A DNA stretch of 64,000 nt from Burkholderiales bacterium (GCA_024235795.1 JACKLR010000002.1:558001-622000); one strand, 5' to 3'; shown: positions 45,216 to 54,661, counted from the stretch's first letter. Numbers and translations: made by a program. Notes: generated by a model from the sequence alone, not told the origin.

Positions 45216-45674
45216 ATGGTAATCGTCAAAGGTGAGCCTGATCTGGCATTTGTCGGTTTGTTGTTGTTGATCGTGTTCGGCGTCATGATCTGGAAAGATC
45301 GTCCCATTCAAAGCCCCCGCCCTTATGAAACCCCTTACACGCAACCGCTCGACCGGCAGGTTCATAACTATTCCTATATCAGTCATCCGTGGGAAGACCC
45401 TTTTGGGTTTGATCCTGGCGCATTGCAGGAACGGAATTCGTATCAACTTGATATTGATACTTTACCTGATTTTCTTAATCCAAATAATGTCTTTCATCAA
45501 AAAAAGCTAAGCGCTATCAGATTGCATAAAAGCAATGATGCCGAGGATTTGACGCAGACAACTAAGCACGACGAAGGGTTGTGCGGTACTCAACTTAGTG
45601 AAAATCTGAAAAAAAAGTTCGGTCGATCTGTTGGTATCCGTTATGGAGGTATATCCCAGAACTGTCGAGAATAA
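45216..45674 (+). CDS. N-terminal fragment of the broken large membrane protein
   Basis: This 152-codon frame begins after AAAGGGGAAG with a hydrophobic helix (FVGLLLLIVFGVMIW) and a Pro-rich segment, then SHPWEDPFGFDPGAL. Meaningful sequence probably ends at the A8 run (45609-45616); the remainder up to the stop at 45674 is out of frame. Not recognised beyond being part of the composite gene. Confidence 0.6.
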   Translation: MVIVKGEPDLAFVGLLLLIVFGVMIWKDRPIQSPRPYETPYTQPLDRQVHNYSYISHPWEDPFGFDPGALQERNSYQLDIDTLPDFLNPNNVFHQKKLSAIRLHKSNDAEDLTQTTKHDEGLCGTQLSENLKKKFGRSVGIRYGGISQNCRE

Positions 45675-46296
45675 AGAAAACCGCACCCGGCAGCGATATG
45701 CTGTAACGGCCGGATTGGCTGCACTGGGCTATCATGCTGAAGAATCCAACCGCATGTATTTTTGCAACAGTTCGAAAGAAAAGGGGAATCGATTTAACGT
45801 ACGCTGGGAACATTTTAGCCAAAAAGACAAAAATGACGTGATTGTGGTATGGATATCTGGAATATCTGAGGATAAAGACTTAAAGAAATTTAGAGAGGAT
45901 ATCGACCAATCATTTAAAAAAACATGTGGCGGTACGTGCATCAAAAATTTTAATGTTTATGATATTAATAATCTGATTGGATTTAAGGAAAATAATGCAG
46001 GTTTAAAATATATCGATTTTTTTAATAATTACCCGGAATATTTTGAGAACAAGGATAAACTAAAGGAAGCTCGGCGAAAGCTTACCGAAAGGCTGGTTAA
46101 TGAACTCGACCTAAGAAGAATTAAAAAGCCATCCGAAGTAGCTATTATTGTGGAGCATGAAAGGCAGAGTGCTACTGGACTGGCAGATTGCTTTAAATCA
46201 ACTATCGAAAAGAAAAAAGACGGAGCTGGAAGCGTAAATTGCGATACGCAGGAAACTGAAAATAATGATAGTAAGGTACAGCAGTATTTTTCTTAA
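45631..46296 (+). CDS. Second fragment of the broken large membrane protein
   Basis: The open frame is in a different register from its predecessor, with the first in-frame start-like codon TTG at 45631. Sequence such as RQRYAVTAGLAALGYHAEE reads like the middle of a soluble domain. It ends at TAA 46294-46296 just past a T5 run; one additional T there would join it to the next frame (reading FLKGLDANQQ). Confidence 0.6.
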   Translation: MVSVMEVYPRTVENKENRTRQRYAVTAGLAALGYHAEESNRMYFCNSSKEKGNRFNVRWEHFSQKDKNDVIVVWISGISEDKDLKKFREDIDQSFKKTCGGTCIKNFNVYDINNLIGFKENNAGLKYIDFFNNYPEYFENKDKLKEARRKLTERLVNELDLRRIKKPSEVAIIVEHERQSATGLADCFKSTIEKKKDGAGSVNCDTQETENNDSKVQQYFS

Positions 46297-46433
46297 AGGG
46301 CCTGGATGCCAATCAACAGAACATCAAAAAGCGCGATCAACTGGACATTCAGAATAGTGTAAAAGAATGGGATGATTACTTCTCATTTCGTGATCATCAT
46401 AATCCAGCTATCGGTCACGCGCAGTTTGATTAT

Positions 46434-47690
46434 GTGCATCGGATGGTGCATCAAATTAAAGCGCATAACAAAGCAGCAAATGCAGATAAAAAAGGCAAAC
46501 CAATTAAAGCCGTCGGAATTTTTGGCAGTGATTTTTATGACAAGCTGATTATTCTGGAAGCTTTCCGGCGTGAATTACCGAATCTGGTTTATTTCACAAC
46601 AGACCTCGATGCGCAGATGCTGCAGCCGGAATACTGGAACTGGACGCGTAACCTCATTGTAGCTTCGCATTTTGACTTGCGACTACGTGACGATTTGCAA
46701 AGCCCTTTTCCGCCGTTTCGCGACAATCTGCAGACTGAAGTTTTTTATCGAACACTAAAGGAATTCACAAACAATGCGCTTAAATATACAGGACCCTTGG
46801 TTTTTGAGATTGGGAGAAATGGGCCTGTACACTTGTCCCAGAATACCCATGCTACCTGGTTCACTCCATTAGAGAGGATTTTTAAAGATATAGTGACTTG
46901 GATTAATGAAGAAAATAACGAGAATAATAATACGTCTCGAAACAAATCCATTCATCCAAGCTATGGAATGCAAGACCAACTATTATCGAATCTGGTTTAT
47001 TTTACGCAGATGCTGCAACCGAAATACTGGAACTGCTCACACAACCTTATTGTAGCTTCACATTTTGACTTGCGACCACCTTACAGTTTGCAAACTGAAG
47101 TTTTTTTTCGAAATGTACCTGAATATACAGGGCCAGATGATATTAATTGTTTAAAAAAAGAGACAGATTCAAGTCAATCTGTTCATCCCAACTATGATCA
47201 TTCAAAACAACTAATCTATTACCTTTCTTTTTGTTTTCTGATCACCATAGCATTGATAATCACGGAATATCTAATGCGCCCCAATTCAGGTGCGCAATCA
47301 TTCTGGCTGTCAGGAACGGCAATTGTTTTATTTTTGTTAATGTTGTATGCCATATATGATATAGAAAATGAACCATTTAGCTTTACCGATGGCGTCAGTA
47401 TCTGGCCGACTATTTTAATACGAGTTTTTACTTTTCTTTTGGCTTGTGCATTCATTATCAAAATGGTTCGTGTGCTTGAAGTTAGCTTTGATCGCCTGAA
47501 CCGTGGATTTTTTAATCATAGATTAATTAATGAGTACAAGCCAATATTTATCGATGACAGTCGAAAAAATGAAGTAGAGGTACTAAAGTATATTAATCAA
47601 CTTGAACTTGGCTGTCTATACAGGTCAGGAAGAGTGCCAGGGCAATCGTGCTTAAAAATACTTGAAAACAGAAACAAGTTGAGGTATTAG
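46434..47690 (+). CDS. Third fragment of the broken large membrane protein, with internal duplication
   Basis: The frame is actually open from about 46288; a GTG at 46434 is only the first start-like codon. It encodes a soluble domain with an internal duplication (YWNWTRNLIVASHFDLR near residue 65 and YWNCSHNLIVASHFDLR near 200), then two or three membrane helices (LSFCFLITIALIITEYL, TILIRVFTFLLACAFIIKM). The last ~18 codons (from 47637) come from the inserted ISAs1 element and are not native. Confidence 0.65.
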   Translation: MHRMVHQIKAHNKAANADKKGKPIKAVGIFGSDFYDKLIILEAFRRELPNLVYFTTDLDAQMLQPEYWNWTRNLIVASHFDLRLRDDLQSPFPPFRDNLQTEVFYRTLKEFTNNALKYTGPLVFEIGRNGPVHLSQNTHATWFTPLERIFKDIVTWINEENNENNNTSRNKSIHPSYGMQDQLLSNLVYFTQMLQPKYWNCSHNLIVASHFDLRPPYSLQTEVFFRNVPEYTGPDDINCLKKETDSSQSVHPNYDHSKQLIYYLSFCFLITIALIITEYLMRPNSGAQSFWLSGTAIVLFLLMLYAIYDIENEPFSFTDGVSIWPTILIRVFTFLLACAFIIKMVRVLEVSFDRLNRGFFNHRLINEYKPIFIDDSRKNEVEVLKYINQLELGCLYRSGRVPGQSCLKILENRNKLRY

Positions 47691-48841
47691 CTCTATCATT
47701 TTGATTTTAAATGACAGACAAACCAACAGCTTCAATCATTCATCATTTTTCAAGTATTGAAGATCCAAGAGTAGACAGACAAAAGAAGCATCAACTCCAA
47801 GATATATTTTTTATTTCACTTTGTGCGGTTATTTGTGGAGCGGACAATTGGGTGGCTATAGAAGAATTTGGTAAAGCCAAAGAAGCATGGTTTACCGAAT
47901 TACTCGGTCTGCAACATGGAATACCCTCTCATGACACCTTCGGTGAAGTTTTCATGGTGATAGACACCGAGCAATTTAGCGAATGCTTTTCCAACTGGGT
48001 TTGTGATTTAGCGCGTTTGACTGATGGAGAGATCATTGCTATTGACGGCAAATGTATAAGGCGTAGCATTGACAGGGCCTCAAAAAAGGCAGCAATCCAT
48101 ATGGTTAGCGCATGGGCGCAGCGTAATAGCCTGGTTTTGGGTCAGGTTCAAGTGGATGACAAATCCAATGAAATTACGGCCATTCCCAAACTGCTCTCTC
48201 GCTTGGATATTACAGGAACCGTGATCACAATTGATGCGATGGGTTGCCAGAAGAAGATAGCCCGGCAGATTATTCAGCAAGACGCAGATTATGTTTTGAG
48301 CCTGAAAGGCAACCAAGGAAGCTTGCATGAAGATGTTGCCACATATTTTGCATCGTCACTGTCTCCAGAAGCCGCAAAGGTAACAGTTGATGGTGGACAT
48401 GGGCGCATTGAGACACGAACTGTTCGTGCAATAGATGAAATAGCATGGTTAAAAGAACGACATTCCTGGCCGGGGCTGCAGAGCATCATTGAGGTCACAG
48501 CAACAAGAGAATCAGAAAATAAAATATCCAAGGAAACGCGTTATTTCATTAGCAGTCTAAGCGCCAGAAATCCTATCAAGCTGGAGCATGCTGTTCGCGC
48601 TCACTGGGCTATCGAAAACAATTTACACTGGGTTCTTGATATCGCCTTTGACGAAGACAGTAATCGAACACGCAAAGGCCATAGCGCAGCTAATCTTGCT
48701 ATTATCAGACATATTGCTCTGAATCTGATAAAAAAAGAAAAAATGTCAAAGGTCGGTGTAAAAACAAAACGATTAAAGGCGGGCTGGGATAATGATTATT
48801 TGCTAAAAATTATTGGGGCAATTTAAGCCCGATTGCCCTGG
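47637..48841 (+). mobile_element. ISAs1-family insertion sequence
   Basis: The element is 1205 bp with terminal repeats CCAGGGCAATCGTGCTTAAA (left, 47637-47656) and, inverse at the right end (48822-48841), CCAGGGCAATCGGGCTTAAA, differing at one base. Both ends are flanked by the direct repeat GAAGAGTG (47629-47636 and 48842-48849), an 8-bp target duplication. It lies inside a large membrane-protein gene, in the same direction. Confidence 0.95.
47711..48826 (+). CDS. ISAs1-family transposase
   Basis: A 371-residue DDE transposase with the ISAs1 N-terminal signature (FSSIEDPRVDRQKKHQLQDI). Catalytic candidates are Asp in IIAIDGKCIRRS, Asp in VITIDAMGCQKKIA and Glu in HWAIENNLHWVLDIAFDED. Full length and intact, so the element may still move. 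Confidence 0.95.
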   Translation: MTDKPTASIIHHFSSIEDPRVDRQKKHQLQDIFFISLCAVICGADNWVAIEEFGKAKEAWFTELLGLQHGIPSHDTFGEVFMVIDTEQFSECFSNWVCDLARLTDGEIIAIDGKCIRRSIDRASKKAAIHMVSAWAQRNSLVLGQVQVDDKSNEITAIPKLLSRLDITGTVITIDAMGCQKKIARQIIQQDADYVLSLKGNQGSLHEDVATYFASSLSPEAAKVTVDGGHGRIETRTVRAIDEIAWLKERHSWPGLQSIIEVTATRESENKISKETRYFISSLSARNPIKLEHAVRAHWAIENNLHWVLDIAFDEDSNRTRKGHSAANLAIIRHIALNLIKKEKMSKVGVKTKRLKAGWDNDYLLKIIGAI

Positions 48842-48846
48842 GAAGA

Positions 48847-49983
48847 GTGAGGGATATTAGTATTATAATTATATTCATAATTTTCGGGGTTATATTATAT
48901 GGATTAACCATCGATAATTCTCCAAATTTACTTACAGATATCTATGACTCGGCATCTAAAATAGCGCCGAAATTTGTCTTAACGATTCTTGTTTTTTTAG
49001 CTCTTTTTCTTTATACCTATTTTTTATGGCCTAATGAAATAAAAAATTTTCAAAGATTTAAAATTGGATCGTGGATAGTAATTGGTCTATTTCTAAGTGT
49101 GCTATTTTCTGCTTTGGCTTTGATATTCACTGAGTATCACAAAATTTTTTGGCTTTTTGCAACTATCTTATTATTCACTTCCATTTTTAAATCCAAAATT
49201 AAACCAGCATCAATTCAGGGCTGGATAGAGAGAGACTCAGGCCGATTGAACCCAGTGCAGCGTAAAATTTTAGATAACAATGAAATCTGGAGTGAATATC
49301 GACGTCTCGGCTTTCTTAAGCATCGTTTGTTGCGCGCTACCATTATGGGGTTGATTTTCATGAACATCGATGTTTTTCTGATACATTTGTTCCCGGAATC
49401 GTTGTCTCCCTGCCGCGGAAATACATGTGGTCTGAATGATTTTGTATGGATAGTAAGTTTTGCGATTGTTATGTTTTTAATCTTTCTTGTACTGGATGCG
49501 CAACGGCTTTGTATACACTGGATTGAAAAGTTGCGTACCAAGCATCCATTATTGTTCGATCGAAAAATTAATGATGAAGATAGAATGAATTTGCGTTACA
49601 AAATTGATGGTAGTGAAAATAATGAGGAGAGAAGTCGATTACGACTACAATTTTTTCAATGTTATAGTGTTTCAAATTCCATACTTACTGCAAGAGCGAG
49701 TAGAGGAGCTTTAAGCTCCCTTGAAAATATCATAATGCTGGTCGCAAAAAGAACCCGCTTGATAGATGAGCTCATTTATTTTCCGATTATTGCGTTGATG
49801 CTGATGCTTTTTGCCAGAATCCAGTATTTCGATAATCTCGATTTTCCATTGAGTAGCGGGATTGTTTATCTGGTCAGTATTTCTTTGTTGCTCTATGCAG
49901 GATTGAAACTCAGGGGAGAAGCCAGTAAGTTGAAACTGGCGGTAATTAATAGTGCTGAAAATAATTGGCTCTATCACTTTTAA
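48847..49983 (+). CDS. C-terminal fragment of the broken large membrane protein
   Basis: The frame opens with a GTG inside the right target duplication, which continues the pre-insertion reading frame. It has about four hydrophobic helices in the first 120 residues, an Arg-rich loop (EYRRLGFLKHRLLRAT), two further helices around residues 200-215, and two near the C-terminus (YFPIIALMLMLFARI, GIVYLVSISLLLYAGL). The role is unknown. Confidence 0.65.
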   Translation: MRDISIIIIFIIFGVILYGLTIDNSPNLLTDIYDSASKIAPKFVLTILVFLALFLYTYFLWPNEIKNFQRFKIGSWIVIGLFLSVLFSALALIFTEYHKIFWLFATILLFTSIFKSKIKPASIQGWIERDSGRLNPVQRKILDNNEIWSEYRRLGFLKHRLLRATIMGLIFMNIDVFLIHLFPESLSPCRGNTCGLNDFVWIVSFAIVMFLIFLVLDAQRLCIHWIEKLRTKHPLLFDRKINDEDRMNLRYKIDGSENNEERSRLRLQFFQCYSVSNSILTARASRGALSSLENIIMLVAKRTRLIDELIYFPIIALMLMLFARIQYFDNLDFPLSSGIVYLVSISLLLYAGLKLRGEASKLKLAVINSAENNWLYHF

Positions 49984-50143
49984 TTGTTGGCGTTATAGGA
50001 AAAAACCTGATTCTACCTGAAACTGTCGATAAATTATGGACAGGAAGAACGAATGGCTTTTTCTTTTAAATTCAATAAAATACATGATCACCAACAGTTA
50101 ACGATGAAAGAGCCAAATAATTTGACTTGGTTTTATACTCAGC

Positions 50144-50296
50144 GTGAAAAAAAAACAAGCGGTTAAAAAAATAAATGAGGTCAATTCTGGTGCCTTCCAG
50201 CCCATGATGGATCAACCCGCGGTGCGCTCGGCATTATTATTGCTCGGTGCCATTGGGCTTTTCGCGACGGAATATTTGATGCTGTTTGGCTATTAA
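50144..50296 (+). CDS. Possible 50-residue membrane protein
   Basis: A small frame from GTG at 50144: a Lys-rich N-terminus (KKKQAVKKINEV), then a hydrophobic helix (ALLLLGAIGLFATEYLMLFG) ending at TAA 50294-50296. No strong ribosome site is visible. A terminator-like hairpin follows at once, which supports expression. Not recognised. Bases 49984-50143 around it hold nothing else I can support. Confidence 0.4.
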   Translation: MKKKQAVKKINEVNSGAFQPMMDQPAVRSALLLLGAIGLFATEYLMLFGY

Positions 50297-50310
50297 TATG
50301 CAGTTAATAG

Positions 50311-50342
50311 AGAAGAGCTGATTAAAAAAATCAGTTCTTCTC
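50311..50342. terminator. Bidirectional intrinsic terminator-like hairpin
   Basis: AGAAGAGCTGATT and AATCAGTTCTTCT form a 13-bp stem with one G-T pair, with an A-rich loop. It lies between the small + strand frame ending at 50296 and the end of the minus-strand heme A synthase gene (50366), and could serve both. Confidence 0.6.
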
Positions 50343-50365
50343 GATGAGGATTTTCTCTTTCACCT

Positions 50366-51406
50366 TTAAGCCGGTTTACGCAACCGGTGACTTACCCAAA
50401 GCGATGCAGCAAACAAAAGTACCGCACCTCCTTGATGTGCTGCAGCCAAATTAATCGGCACGACATGTAACAAGGTGGCAATACCCAGACTGACTTGTAT
50501 CGCCAGCGTAATCAGGAACAGGTGACATGCCAGGCGAGTTGTTCCGGATAATTCGGCTTTGAAAACGGCTTTGAACCAGAACAGTGGTACGGTAAATATC
50601 AACATCCATGCGATCATGCGATGATCGAATTGTACCGTTGTCATGTTTTCAAAGAAGTTGCGGTACCACGGTTCGAGTATGAATAGATCCGGTGGAATGA
50701 GATGACCGTTCATTAATGGGAAAGTGTTGTAGGCCAGCCCGGCACGGATACCGGCGACAAAACCACCCGATAATACCATTATAAAAATAAGCCACGATAA
50801 TCCATACGCAAAGCGGCGAAGCCCTCTCAACGGATCAGATTTCTGATTTGCCGATACATTAGCGGGTTGTGATATTAGACCTAACGCCACCCAAAACATG
50901 GTTGCAAAAATGATGAAGGCGAGTCCCAGGTGGGCTGTAAGACGGTATTGACTGACACGCGGGTTGTCGACCAGACCGCTCATGACCATATACCAGCCCA
51001 TAAATCCTTGTAACCCGCCGAGAATGAAAATGCCGGTGAGTTTGTAACCCAATGGTTTGTCGATTTTCCTTTTGACCAGGAAATAAACAAACGGAATGAA
51101 AAATACCAAACCGATAAGCCGTCCCAATAATCGATGCAAATATTCCCACCAGAAGATGGTTTTGAATTCATCGACGCTCATGCCTTTATTGACTTGTTGA
51201 TACTGCGGTGATGAGCGGTATTTTTCGAGCAGTTCGTCCCAGTCTTGCTCGGTGATTGGCGGCATGGTGCCAACCAGTGGTTGCCATTCCACAATTGAGA
51301 GTCCGGAATCGGTTAGCCTTGTCACACCGCCGACGACGACCATGGCAAACACCAGGGCGCAACAGACTAGTAACCAGATTGCAATGGGTTTTTTTTCTGT
51401 GTTCAT
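50366..51406 (-). CDS. ctaA: Heme A synthase (COX15/CtaA family)
   Basis: A 346-residue inner-membrane protein with about eight helices. It converts heme O to heme A for cytochrome oxidase. Family motifs include [35 protein letters not shown] (His ligand), [11 protein letters not shown] (His), QFDHRMIAW (His) and [10 protein letters not shown] (His). The 'QWxPxxG'-like and DSGLS features match the proteobacterial COX15 type. Confidence 0.95.
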   Translation of the reverse strand: MNTEKKPIAIWLLVCCALVFAMVVVGGVTRLTDSGLSIVEWQPLVGTMPPITEQDWDELLEKYRSSPQYQQVNKGMSVDEFKTIFWWEYLHRLLGRLIGLVFFIPFVYFLVKRKIDKPLGYKLTGIFILGGLQGFMGWYMVMSGLVDNPRVSQYRLTAHLGLAFIIFATMFWVALGLISQPANVSANQKSDPLRGLRRFAYGLSWLIFIMVLSGGFVAGIRAGLAYNTFPLMNGHLIPPDLFILEPWYRNFFENMTTVQFDHRMIAWMLIFTVPLFWFKAVFKAELSGTTRLACHLFLITLAIQVSLGIATLLHVVPINLAAAHQGGAVLLFAASLWVSHRLRKPA

Positions 51407-51448
51407 GAATAAATTGATTAAAAATTAATACTATGATTATTGAATTTT

Positions 51449-51892
51449 TTATTTAGCACGCATTAAACGCTGTTTTTCCCGATCCCATTCCTTCTGTTTT
51501 TCGGATTCACGTTTGTCATGCAGTTTTTTACCTTTGGCAAGACCGATTTCAAGTTTGATGCGTCCTGCTTTATAATGCATGTCAAGGGGTACCAATGTGT
51601 AACCGGCGCGCTCAACTTTGCCGATGAGCCGTTTGATTTCCTCGGCATGCAATAATAATTTGCGCGTTCTAACCGGATCAGGCAGGATATGTGTTGATGC
51701 CGTTTTCAATGGACTAATATGACAGCCAATGAGGTATAATTCACTGTTGCGGATGATAACATAGGCTTCTTTTAATTGAACGCGCCCGGCTCGGATAGCT
51801 TTGACTTCCCAGCCTTCCAATACCATACCTGATTCGTATTTTTCTTCGATAAAATAATCGTGAAAAGCTTTTTTATTCTGAATAATACTCAT
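51449..51892 (-). CDS. smpB: SmpB, tmRNA-binding protein
   Basis: A 147-residue protein of normal SmpB length. It brings tmRNA to stalled ribosomes. Typical segments are [69 protein letters not shown] and [19 protein letters not shown]. The tmRNA gene is not in this window. Divergent from ratA. Confidence 0.97.
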   Translation of the reverse strand: MSIIQNKKAFHDYFIEEKYESGMVLEGWEVKAIRAGRVQLKEAYVIIRNSELYLIGCHISPLKTASTHILPDPVRTRKLLLHAEEIKRLIGKVERAGYTLVPLDMHYKAGRIKLEIGLAKGKKLHDKRESEKQKEWDREKQRLMRAK

Positions 51893-51986
51893 GCAGGTTT
51901 TATTAAAAAGGTGATTGTTCTTTAAATTTTGTGTATTTTATCAGTTTTTCGGTGAGACCTCATTTGAACGAGGGGTGGTTTACTTT

Positions 51987-52424
51987 ATGGCAGAAATAGA
52001 AAAGACAGTTTTAGTGGAATATTCAGCAGAGCAGATGTTTAATCTGGTCGATGGTGTTGAACGGTATCCGGAGTTTCTTCCCTGGTGCGGCGGTACGGTG
52101 GTAGATCCGCAAAATGAAACCATTACGCATGCAACTGTGAAAATAAACTATCATCATGTTAAACATAGTTTTACCACTGAAAATAAACGCAAGCCACCTG
52201 AGCTCATCGAAATGACTTTATTGGATGGGCCGTTTGAACATTTGGATGGGCACTGGCGTTTTATTCCATTATCCGACGATGCTTGCAAAATAGAGTTTCG
52301 TCTGCATTATACGTTTTCACATAAAATTCTGGAAAAATTAGTTGGGCCAGTGTTTCATATGATTGCCAACAGTTTTGTGGAATCATTTATAGAGCGTGCT
52401 GAAGCTATCTATGGTAAACGATGA
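51987..52424 (+). CDS. ratA: RatA/COQ10-like START domain protein
   Basis: From ATG 51987 (after GAGGGG) the protein has 145 residues. It is a polyketide-cyclase/START fold with family signatures TVLVEYSAEQMFNLVDGVE, YPEFLPWCGG and FVESFIERAEAIYG. E. coli RatA inhibits ribosome subunit association; the eukaryotic relative COQ10 binds ubiquinone. Overlaps rnfH by 4 bases. The frame is open from 51915, but those residues are not family-like. Confidence 0.9.
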   Translation: MAEIEKTVLVEYSAEQMFNLVDGVERYPEFLPWCGGTVVDPQNETITHATVKINYHHVKHSFTTENKRKPPELIEMTLLDGPFEHLDGHWRFIPLSDDACKIEFRLHYTFSHKILEKLVGPVFHMIANSFVESFIERAEAIYGKR

Positions 52425-52750
52425 CCGACTTGGCAGCCCAAGCAAAGCATGAGACTATCGAAGTCGAAGTTGCCTATGCATTGCCCGAACGTCAAGTGCT
52501 TATGACGGTGCAAGTACCCGTTGGTACGACTGTTGAACAAGCAATCTGCCATTCCAGTATTATGAATCAATTTCCCGAAATTGATTTAAACAAAAACCGT
52601 ATCGGCATTTTCAGCATATTTGTTGAACGGAAAACAGTTTTGCAGCAACGCGATCGTATTGAGATTTATCGGCCACTATTGATTGATCCCAAGGAAGCAA
52701 GAAGATTACGCGTAAAACGAAAGTCAGTGAAAAAATGCGATAATCTTTGA
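52421..52750 (+). CDS. rnfH: RnfH family ubiquitin-like protein
   Basis: A 109-residue protein with the RnfH signatures IEVEVAYALPERQVLM, VPVGTTVEQAICHSSI, IGIFSIFVERKTVLQQRDRIEIYRPL (in two parts) and LIDPKEARRLR. The ratA-rnfH pair, here overlapping by 4 bases, is conserved across proteobacteria. Its molecular role is unknown despite the name. Confidence 0.92.
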   Translation: MTDLAAQAKHETIEVEVAYALPERQVLMTVQVPVGTTVEQAICHSSIMNQFPEIDLNKNRIGIFSIFVERKTVLQQRDRIEIYRPLLIDPKEARRLRVKRKSVKKCDNL

Positions 52751-52792
52751 AGAATTCTATAGCAAACTGGCAATTTTAGTGAGGGTTTAAAT

Positions 52793-53452
52793 ATGAGAGC
52801 GGTATTTGCTTTGGCCCTGTTTTTTGCATTAATTTCGTATTCGGGTGTAATAATTGCACAAGCTATCTCATATCAAGGGTTTGAGTGTTTTAATGCAGCC
52901 AACGTGAATGACACCACACCGACAGAAACAGTTGTTGAAAGCCGGTTTGAGGTCATCGAAGTGCTTGATGGCGGAATGGTGCGTTTAAACTTGTCAGGGG
53001 GATTGCCAAGATTTATAAATGGCAATCAGAATATTTGTATAGACCAAGATACTGCCATTGGTTTTTTGGGTACGCCCGAAGTGGCAGGATCTGGTGGCTT
53101 GCCATTAAAACTAGAGAATATCGATGCCACCGCTTATTTTAACGGCCAGGAACTGGTTATCATTGTGAACTCGTTATATACCGATCTGAGTGCAACACGG
53201 GGAACATTCTCGAATTTCAGTACTAGTCGCGTGCAACCGGTTTCAAATACGCTTATTTTTGATTATGATGGACAGACAACATCATTTCTACTTAAAAAAA
53301 TGATCCATAACAAAGGATTTGTCCATACCAGCGGTTCCACGGCTTCATTTCCATTTATTGAGACCATTGTTCCTTCATTTGGAGAAACAGGGTTATTTGA
53401 ATTACCCCTGATCTTGACACCGCCGTCAAGAATAGCCTACCGATTGGAATAA
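52793..53452 (+). CDS. Secreted protein of unknown function
   Basis: A 219-residue protein with a signal peptide (AVFALALFFALISYSGVIIA, cleaved near AQA). The mature part is rich in beta-strand patterns (VIEVLDGGMVRLNLSGG, NGQELVIIVNSLYTDLSA) with no known motif and two Cys. A GAGGG site precedes its start. The stop abuts the convergent flgL gene. Possibly an extracytoplasmic structural protein; not recognised. Confidence 0.65.
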   Translation: MRAVFALALFFALISYSGVIIAQAISYQGFECFNAANVNDTTPTETVVESRFEVIEVLDGGMVRLNLSGGLPRFINGNQNICIDQDTAIGFLGTPEVAGSGGLPLKLENIDATAYFNGQELVIIVNSLYTDLSATRGTFSNFSTSRVQPVSNTLIFDYDGQTTSFLLKKMIHNKGFVHTSGSTASFPFIETIVPSFGETGLFELPLILTPPSRIAYRLE

Positions 53453-54661
53453 TTATATAAAGTCAAATAGAGAAAGGCCTGAAACTGTAGCAAAAGATTT
53501 CTGTGCAGCTTCTAAGTAGATTTGTTGTCTGTTGAGATCCGAGATTGCTTTAGCAAAGTCTACATCTTGTAGTTCAGAAAGCCTTTGCTCATATTGAATG
53601 TCCAGATCTTCACCCATATTTTCGAGTGATTCAATTTCCTGTAGTCTTGATCCAACTGAAGCGCGGGTTGAAAGAATATTTTCAAGGCCATTATCCAGGT
53701 TCTGTAAAGCAGAATTCAAATTGTTGGTTAATTGCGTGCCGCCCGGTTGTCCACTTGAAGGTGTTTCCAGTGCAGTAATCAAATTTCCAATCGTAGTAAA
53801 TATACTTTGATTAGTACTTGGTGATACCGTGAATTTGTCACCGTTTGCTGGATCTCCAGTAATGCTTAATTGCAGTCCATCAAAGTTGATAGTATTGTTA
53901 TTGGCAAATGAATTACCTGTTGAAAGCGTAGTGCCAGATGTGGTGTTTACAATATCGTAAGTAGTGACACCGCCCGACACAGTAAAGGTAATCTCATAAT
54001 TGTGACCGGTGAGGCTTGCTGGTGCTGTTACTGAGCCGGAGTTTATTACACCGGTACCCGTATTCGAGGTATTAGCTGTAGTGGTGAAAATTCCATTACC
54101 ATTTTTAATGCGTTCGAAAATATCTGTTCCAGAATTGCTGACAGCAATTTGACGAGTTGGGCCTACCTGACTCAACCGTTGTCCCTGGTCGCCATTATAT
54201 TGAACATTGAGTCCTTTGTTAGTGAACGGTTGCGTACTTTCCTGGAAGCCAGAAAACAGGTAATTGCCTGTACCATCGGTAATATTTGCTTGTCCAAGTA
54301 ACGCTTCAAATCTTCCTCGTAGTTCAGTCGCAAGACTTTTCCTATCGGTGTCGGTTAGGGTTGGGTTACCTGCGTTTACAGTAATTTGTCGAATACCCTG
54401 CAGGTTCGATGAAATGTTTTCTAATGTCGTTTCAACCAATCCAAGAGATGCCAGAGCATGGTCACGATTAACCGAATACTGTGTGTTTATGGATGAGGCC
54501 TGCGAGACACCCAGTGCCTGTGCAGCTGCAATTGGATCATCTGCAGGCGTAAGAATCCTCCGACCGGTTGAAATTTGTTGTTGTGTTTTAATTAAAGCAT
54601 CTTGCTGTTGCAACATAGCAGATGTTCCCAAATCATACATTCCGTTCGTACTGACTCGCAT
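53453..54661 (-). CDS. flgL: FlgL, hook-filament junction protein
   Basis: A 402-residue flagellin-like protein. The N-terminus MRVSTNGMYDLGTSAMLQQQ and the following QQISTGRRILTPADDP, and the C-terminus RLSELQDVDFAKAISDLN followed by QIYLEAAQKSFATVSGLSLFDFI (in parts), are the conserved helical termini. The middle is a variable beta-rich domain. It links the hook to the flagellin filament, together with FlgK upstream. Confidence 0.94.
   Translation of the reverse strand: MRVSTNGMYDLGTSAMLQQQDALIKTQQQISTGRRILTPADDPIAAAQALGVSQASSINTQYSVNRDHALASLGLVETTLENISSNLQGIRQITVNAGNPTLTDTDRKSLATELRGRFEALLGQANITDGTGNYLFSGFQESTQPFTNKGLNVQYNGDQGQRLSQVGPTRQIAVSNSGTDIFERIKNGNGIFTTTANTSNTGTGVINSGSVTAPASLTGHNYEITFTVSGGVTTYDIVNTTSGTTLSTGNSFANNNTINFDGLQLSITGDPANGDKFTVSPSTNQSIFTTIGNLITALETPSSGQPGGTQLTNNLNSALQNLDNGLENILSTRASVGSRLQEIESLENMGEDLDIQYEQRLSELQDVDFAKAISDLNRQQIYLEAAQKSFATVSGLSLFDFI

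Larger units (their letters stand above)
45216..49983 (+). pseudogene. Large membrane-protein gene broken by two frameshifts and an ISAs1 element
   Basis: Four consecutive frames make sense as one gene of about 1190 codons. Segment 1 (45216-~45612, frame 3) passes into segment 2 (~45613-~46290, frame 1) at an A8 tract, and segment 2 into segment 3 (~46290-47636, frame 3) at a T5 tract; the two shifts have opposite sign. Segment 3 is cut by ISAs1 at 47637-48841; removing the element and one copy of the 8-bp duplication restores the frame into segment 4 (48850-49983). Segments 3 and 4 carry several membrane helices. The family is unknown to me. Confidence 0.8.
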
